Source of the DNA: Trinickia dinghuensis
GTDB taxonomy: Bacteria; Pseudomonadota; Gammaproteobacteria; Burkholderiales; Burkholderiaceae
Length of the DNA: 64,000 nucleotides
NCBI RefSeq assembly: GCF_003367175.1
Contig: NZ_QRGA01000011.1
Coordinates: 62,001 to 126,000, forward strand
Direction of reading: 5' to 3'
Shown here: one piece after another, positions 60,444 to 64,000 of the stretch
Numbering within the stretch: position 1 is the first letter of the stretch
Layout of the letters: each line of letters opens with the position of its first letter
Notes under the pieces: model-generated
What the model was told of the DNA's origin: nothing
The model's input: only the letters and a program-made list of their open reading frames with translations
Databases searched by the model: none
Translations under genes and position numbers: made by a program

Positions 60444-63400
60444 ATGAACCTTTCCCGCCCCTTCATCGCGCGCCCCGTCGCGACGACGCTGCTCGCCATC
60501 GGCGTCGCGCTCGCCGGCGCGTTCGCCTTCGTCAAGCTGCCCGTCGCGCCGCTGCCGCAAGTCGACTTTCCGACGATCTCGGTCCAAGCGCAACTGCCCG
60601 GCGCGAGCCCGGAAACCGTCGCAACAAGCGTCGCGAGCCCGCTCGAGCGCCATCTGGGGCAGATCGCCGACGTCACCGAAATGACGTCGATGAGCGGCGT
60701 CGGCCAAACGCGGATCACGCTCCAGTTCGGACTGAACCGCGACATCGACGGCGCCGCGCGCGACGTGCAGGCGGCCATCAACGCCGCGCGCGCCGACCTG
60801 CCGGCGAGCCTGCGCAGCAATCCGACCTATCACAAGGTCAACCCGGCCGACGCCCCGATCCTGATCCTTTCGCTGACGTCCAAGACGGTGCCGGCGGGCC
60901 AGCTCTACGACGCCGCGTCGACCGTCTTGCAGCAGGCGCTGTCGCAAGTCGACGGCATCGGCGAAGTCGACGTCAGCGGCTCGGCGAATCCGGCCGTGCG
61001 CGTCGAACTCGAACCGCAGGCCCTGTTCCACTACGGCATCGGGCTCGAGGACGTCCGCGCGGCACTCGCGGCGGCGAATGCGAACAGCCCGAAGGGCTCG
61101 ATCGACTTCGGCCAGAACCGCGTTCAGATCTATACGAACGACCAGGCCAAGGCGGCCTCGCAGTACAAGGATCTCGTCATCGCCTATCGCAACGGCGCGG
61201 CGGTCAAGCTCTCCGACGTCGCCCAGGTCGAGGATTCCGTCGAGGACTTGCGCAACCTCGGCCTCATGAACGGTCAGCGGTCGGTCCTCGTGATCCTTTA
61301 CCGGCAGCCCGGCGCCAACATCGTTTCGACGATCGATCGCGTGCTTGCGATGCTGCCGCAGCTGCAAGCGTCGGTGCCGGCGGCGATCAACATCACGTCC
61401 GTGGCGGACCGTTCGACGACGATCCGCGCCTCGCTGAAGGACACCGAGCGCACGCTGATCGTCGCCGTGCTGCTCGTCATCACGGTCGTCTTTCTGTTCC
61501 TGCGCAACTGGCGTGCGACGCTGATCCCGAGCGTGGCCGTGCCGATCTCGATCGTCGGCACGTTCGCGGCGATGTACCTGCTGCACTACTCGATCGACAA
61601 CCTTTCGCTGATGGCGCTGATCGTCGCGACGGGGTTCGTCGTCGACGATGCGATCGTCGTCTTGGAGAACATCTCGCGCCACATCGAGGAAGGCGTGCCG
61701 CGCATGCGGGCCGCCTATCTCGGCGCGCGGGAAGTCGGCTTCACCGTGACCTCGATCAGCATTTCGCTGGTCGCGGTGTTCCTGCCGATCCTGCTGATGG
61801 GCGGCATCGTCGGGCGGCTCTTTCGCGAGTTCGCCGTCACGCTGTCGCTCGCGATCGCCGTCTCGCTCGCCGTGTCGCTGACGGTCACGCCGATGATGTG
61901 CTCGCGCCTGCTCGCCGACTCCCAGCACAAGCCCAAGGACGGCCCGCTCGCGCAGCGTCTCGAGCGCGCGTTCACGCGGCTTCAGGGCGGCTACGCGCGC
62001 ACGCTCGGCTGGGCGCTGGCACACCCGCGGCTCATCCTGCTCACCCTGTTCGCGACGATTGCACTGAACGGGTATCTGTACGTCGTCGTGCCGAAGGGCT
62101 TCTTCCCGCAGCAGGACACGGGGCGCCTCATCGGCGGCATTCAAGCCGATCAGTCCACGTCGTTCCAGGCGATGAAGGTCAAGTTTTCGGAAATGATGGC
62201 GATCGTGCAGCACAACCCGAACGTGTCGAACGTCATCGGGTTCACGGGCGGACGCCAGACGAACTCGGGCTTCATGTTCGTCACGCTCAAGCCGAAGCCC
62301 GGGCGCAAGACTTCGGCCGATCAGGTCATCGCGCAGCTGCGCAAGCCGCTCGGACACGTCGCCGGCGCGCAGACGTTCCTGCAAGCCGTGCAGGACATCC
62401 GTGTGGGCGGGCGGCAGTCGAACGCCCAGTACCAGTACACCCTGCTGGGCGATTCGAGCGCCGACGTCTACAAGTGGGCGCCGCTTCTGACCGAGGCGCT
62501 CAAGCATCGCCCCGAGCTGGCCGACGTCAACTCCGATCAACAGCAAGGCGGCCTCGAAGCGTTCGTGACGGTCAATCGCCAGAGCGCCGCGCGGCTCAAG
62601 ATCACGCCGTCGCAGATCGACAACACGCTCTACGATGCGTTCGGACAGCGGCAGGTCTCGACGATCTACAACCCGCTGAACCAATACCACGTGGTGATGG
62701 AGGTGGCGCCGCGCTATTGGCAAGATCCGTCGATGCTGAACCAGATCTACATCAGCACGTCGGGCGGCAGCGCGACCGGCTCGCAATCGACGAATGCGGT
62801 AGCGGGCACGTTCACGGCACCGACAGCCGGCACAGGCACCAGCGCCAACGCGAGCGCCGCCGCGATCGCGGCCGATTCCGCGCGCAATCTGGCGACCAAC
62901 TCGATCGCCGCGAGCGGCAAATCCAGCGCGTCGACAGGCTCGGCAGTCTCGACCTCGCAGGAGACGATGATTCCGCTGTCCGCCATCGCCTCGTTCGGCC
63001 CCGGCAGCACGCCGATCGCGGTCAATCACCAAGGTCCGTTCGTCGCCTCGACGATCTCGTTCAACCTGCCCCCCGGCAAATCGCTGTCGGACGCCACGCG
63101 CGCGATCGCCGAGACGGCCGCCGAGATCGGGATGCCCTCCACGGTTCACGGCAACTTCTCGGGAACGGCCCAAGCGTTCCAGCAGTCGACGCACGACATG
63201 CCGCTTTTGATTCTCGCGGCGCTCGCGGCCGTCTACATCGTGCTCGGCATGCTCTACGAGAGCTACATCCATCCCGTCACGATCCTCTCGACGCTGCCCT
63301 CGGCCGGCGTCGGCGCGCTGCTCGCCCTGCTGCTGTTCCACTCCGAGTTCAGCATCATCGCGCTCATCGGCGTCATCTTGCTGATCGGCATCGTCAAGAA

Positions 63401-63734
63401 GAACGCGATCATGATGGTCGATTTCGCGATCGAAGCTTCGCGCCAAGGGTTGTCGTCGGTCGACGCGATTCATCGCGCCTGCATACTGCGCTTCAGGCCG
63501 ATCATGATGACGACGTGTGCGGCGATGCTCGGCGCGCTGCCGCTTGCGTTCGGCAACGGCGACGGCGCGGAGCTGCGCTCGCCGCTCGGGATCTCGATCG
63601 TCGGCGGGCTGCTCGTCAGCCAAGTGCTGACGCTCTATACGACCCCCATCGTCTATCTCTACATGGACCGGCTGCGCGTCTGGAGCGACAAACGCCGCTC
63701 ACGGCCGGAAGCGTCGCCGCAGGGTGCCAGGTAA
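60444..63734 (+). CDS. mdtC: RND efflux pump subunit MdtC
   Basis: 1096 aa, about 55-70 longer than MdtB. Proton-relay Asp pair in [20 protein letters not shown]-terminal [20 protein letters not shown]. The extra length is mainly a low-complexity Ser/Thr/Ala/Gly insertion in the second periplasmic loop (about residues 770-840, bases 62758-62960: [11 protein letters not shown]... [13 protein letters not shown]), just before [17 protein letters not shown]. MdtB lacks this insertion. Confidence 0.94.
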   Translation: MNLSRPFIARPVATTLLAIGVALAGAFAFVKLPVAPLPQVDFPTISVQAQLPGASPETVATSVASPLERHLGQIADVTEMTSMSGVGQTRITLQFGLNRDIDGAARDVQAAINAARADLPASLRSNPTYHKVNPADAPILILSLTSKTVPAGQLYDAASTVLQQALSQVDGIGEVDVSGSANPAVRVELEPQALFHYGIGLEDVRAALAAANANSPKGSIDFGQNRVQIYTNDQAKAASQYKDLVIAYRNGAAVKLSDVAQVEDSVEDLRNLGLMNGQRSVLVILYRQPGANIVSTIDRVLAMLPQLQASVPAAINITSVADRSTTIRASLKDTERTLIVAVLLVITVVFLFLRNWRATLIPSVAVPISIVGTFAAMYLLHYSIDNLSLMALIVATGFVVDDAIVVLENISRHIEEGVPRMRAAYLGAREVGFTVTSISISLVAVFLPILLMGGIVGRLFREFAVTLSLAIAVSLAVSLTVTPMMCSRLLADSQHKPKDGPLAQRLERAFTRLQGGYARTLGWALAHPRLILLTLFATIALNGYLYVVVPKGFFPQQDTGRLIGGIQADQSTSFQAMKVKFSEMMAIVQHNPNVSNVIGFTGGRQTNSGFMFVTLKPKPGRKTSADQVIAQLRKPLGHVAGAQTFLQAVQDIRVGGRQSNAQYQYTLLGDSSADVYKWAPLLTEALKHRPELADVNSDQQQGGLEAFVTVNRQSAARLKITPSQIDNTLYDAFGQRQVSTIYNPLNQYHVVMEVAPRYWQDPSMLNQIYISTSGGSATGSQSTNAVAGTFTAPTAGTGTSANASAAAIAADSARNLATNSIAASGKSSASTGSAVSTSQETMIPLSAIASFGPGSTPIAVNHQGPFVASTISFNLPPGKSLSDATRAIAETAAEIGMPSTVHGNFSGTAQAFQQSTHDMPLLILAALAAVYIVLGMLYESYIHPVTILSTLPSAGVGALLALLLFHSEFSIIALIGVILLIGIVKKNAIMMVDFAIEASRQGLSSVDAIHRACILRFRPIMMTTCAAMLGALPLAFGNGDGAELRSPLGISIVGGLLVSQVLTLYTTPIVYLYMDRLRVWSDKRRSRPEASPQGAR

Positions 63735-63849
63735 GCAGTTGAAACAATTGTGAACGGGCCCGTTATAGCGCTCGCGGAGTCGATGGCATAGCCTTGTAGG
63801 TACTGCGCCGCCGCGGAGGCGGCGCCCCAACCGACACAAGGAGTCCATC

Positions 63850-64000
63850 GTGCGGCGGTTCAACGCTTCACTCGCACTCGCGGCCGCAGCCCTTCTCGGC
63901 TTCGCCGGCGCCGCTCATGCGGCGCATTGGCGCGTCGGGGTCTACATGGGCGCACCGGGGCCGTATTACTACCCCTACGGCCCGGTGGTGCCCGCGCCCT
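63850..64000 (+). CDS. Secreted PXPV-like protein, N-terminal part (partial)
   Basis: GTG 63850 with aaggag 7-12 bases upstream; the gene runs off the window. Signal peptide (RRFNASLALAAAALLGFAGA, cleavage near AHA-A), then HWRVGVYMGAPGPYYYPYGP and VVPAP. Pro/Tyr/Val-rich secreted proteins with PxPV repeats are common in Burkholderiaceae, without assigned function. Only 50 residues are visible. Confidence 0.7.
   Translation, partial: MRRFNASLALAAAALLGFAGAAHAAHWRVGVYMGAPGPYYYPYGPVVPAP

Noticed and set aside
60339..63623. 1094-codon open frame antisense to mdtC
   Set aside because: Same reason as the mdtAB antisense frame.

Overview
The window is high-GC proteobacterial DNA that reads as Burkholderiaceae (Paraburkholderia/Trinickia/Burkholderia-like). 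This rests on gene content: non-flagellar type III secretion genes, a BvgAS-like phosphorelay, an MdtABC-type RND pump with two pump subunits, recC-recB-recD, a TPP riboswitch on thiC, and a closing PXPV-like secreted protein. Genus is inference; no database search was possible.

Layout. 0-4.2 kb: the end of a T3SS export-apparatus cluster, with the sctS tail, sctT and sctU facing a convergent sctV. 4.5-7.5 kb: a phosphorelay on the minus strand (NarL/BvgA-type regulator, hybrid kinase, Hpt protein), probably the T3SS regulator. 7.5-15.1 kb: an accessory region with lower GC. It holds a small membrane protein, a signal-peptide protein of unknown family, a decayed gene fragment, and a 5.1-kb island between a degenerate att repeat (about 9.9 kb) and tRNA-Arg(TCT) at 15.1 kb. 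The island carries a small lipoprotein, a P63C-domain protein behind a repeat-decorated promoter, two unknown proteins, a two-gene cassette ending in a RelE-like protein, and a tyrosine integrase with a 5' frameshift.

15.2-32 kb: chromosomal backbone. uppP; a LacI regulator followed by a binding-protein ABC transporter and a GpdQ-like phosphodiesterase, which together look like a phosphoester uptake and hydrolysis unit; an MFS pump behind a pentanucleotide repeat; fadH; EamA; riboswitch-thiC; a second EamA; an EAL phosphodiesterase. 32-48.6 kb: arfB, DUF2867, recCBD on the minus strand, a FUSC membrane protein, an Lrp regulator, a YwnA/YwnB-like Rrf2-oxidoreductase pair with matching palindromes, and a DJ-1/PfpI protein. 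48.6-64 kb: a three-gene two-component operon, a YadGH-type ABC exporter, a candidate small RNA or terminated leader, an IclR regulator, mdtABC, and the start of a secreted protein.

Most interesting points: the NPEH variant of the SctU autocleavage motif, the degraded mobile island with a homologous gene fragment just outside its att repeat, the candidate sRNA at 54.4-54.55 kb, and the paired Rrf2 operators.
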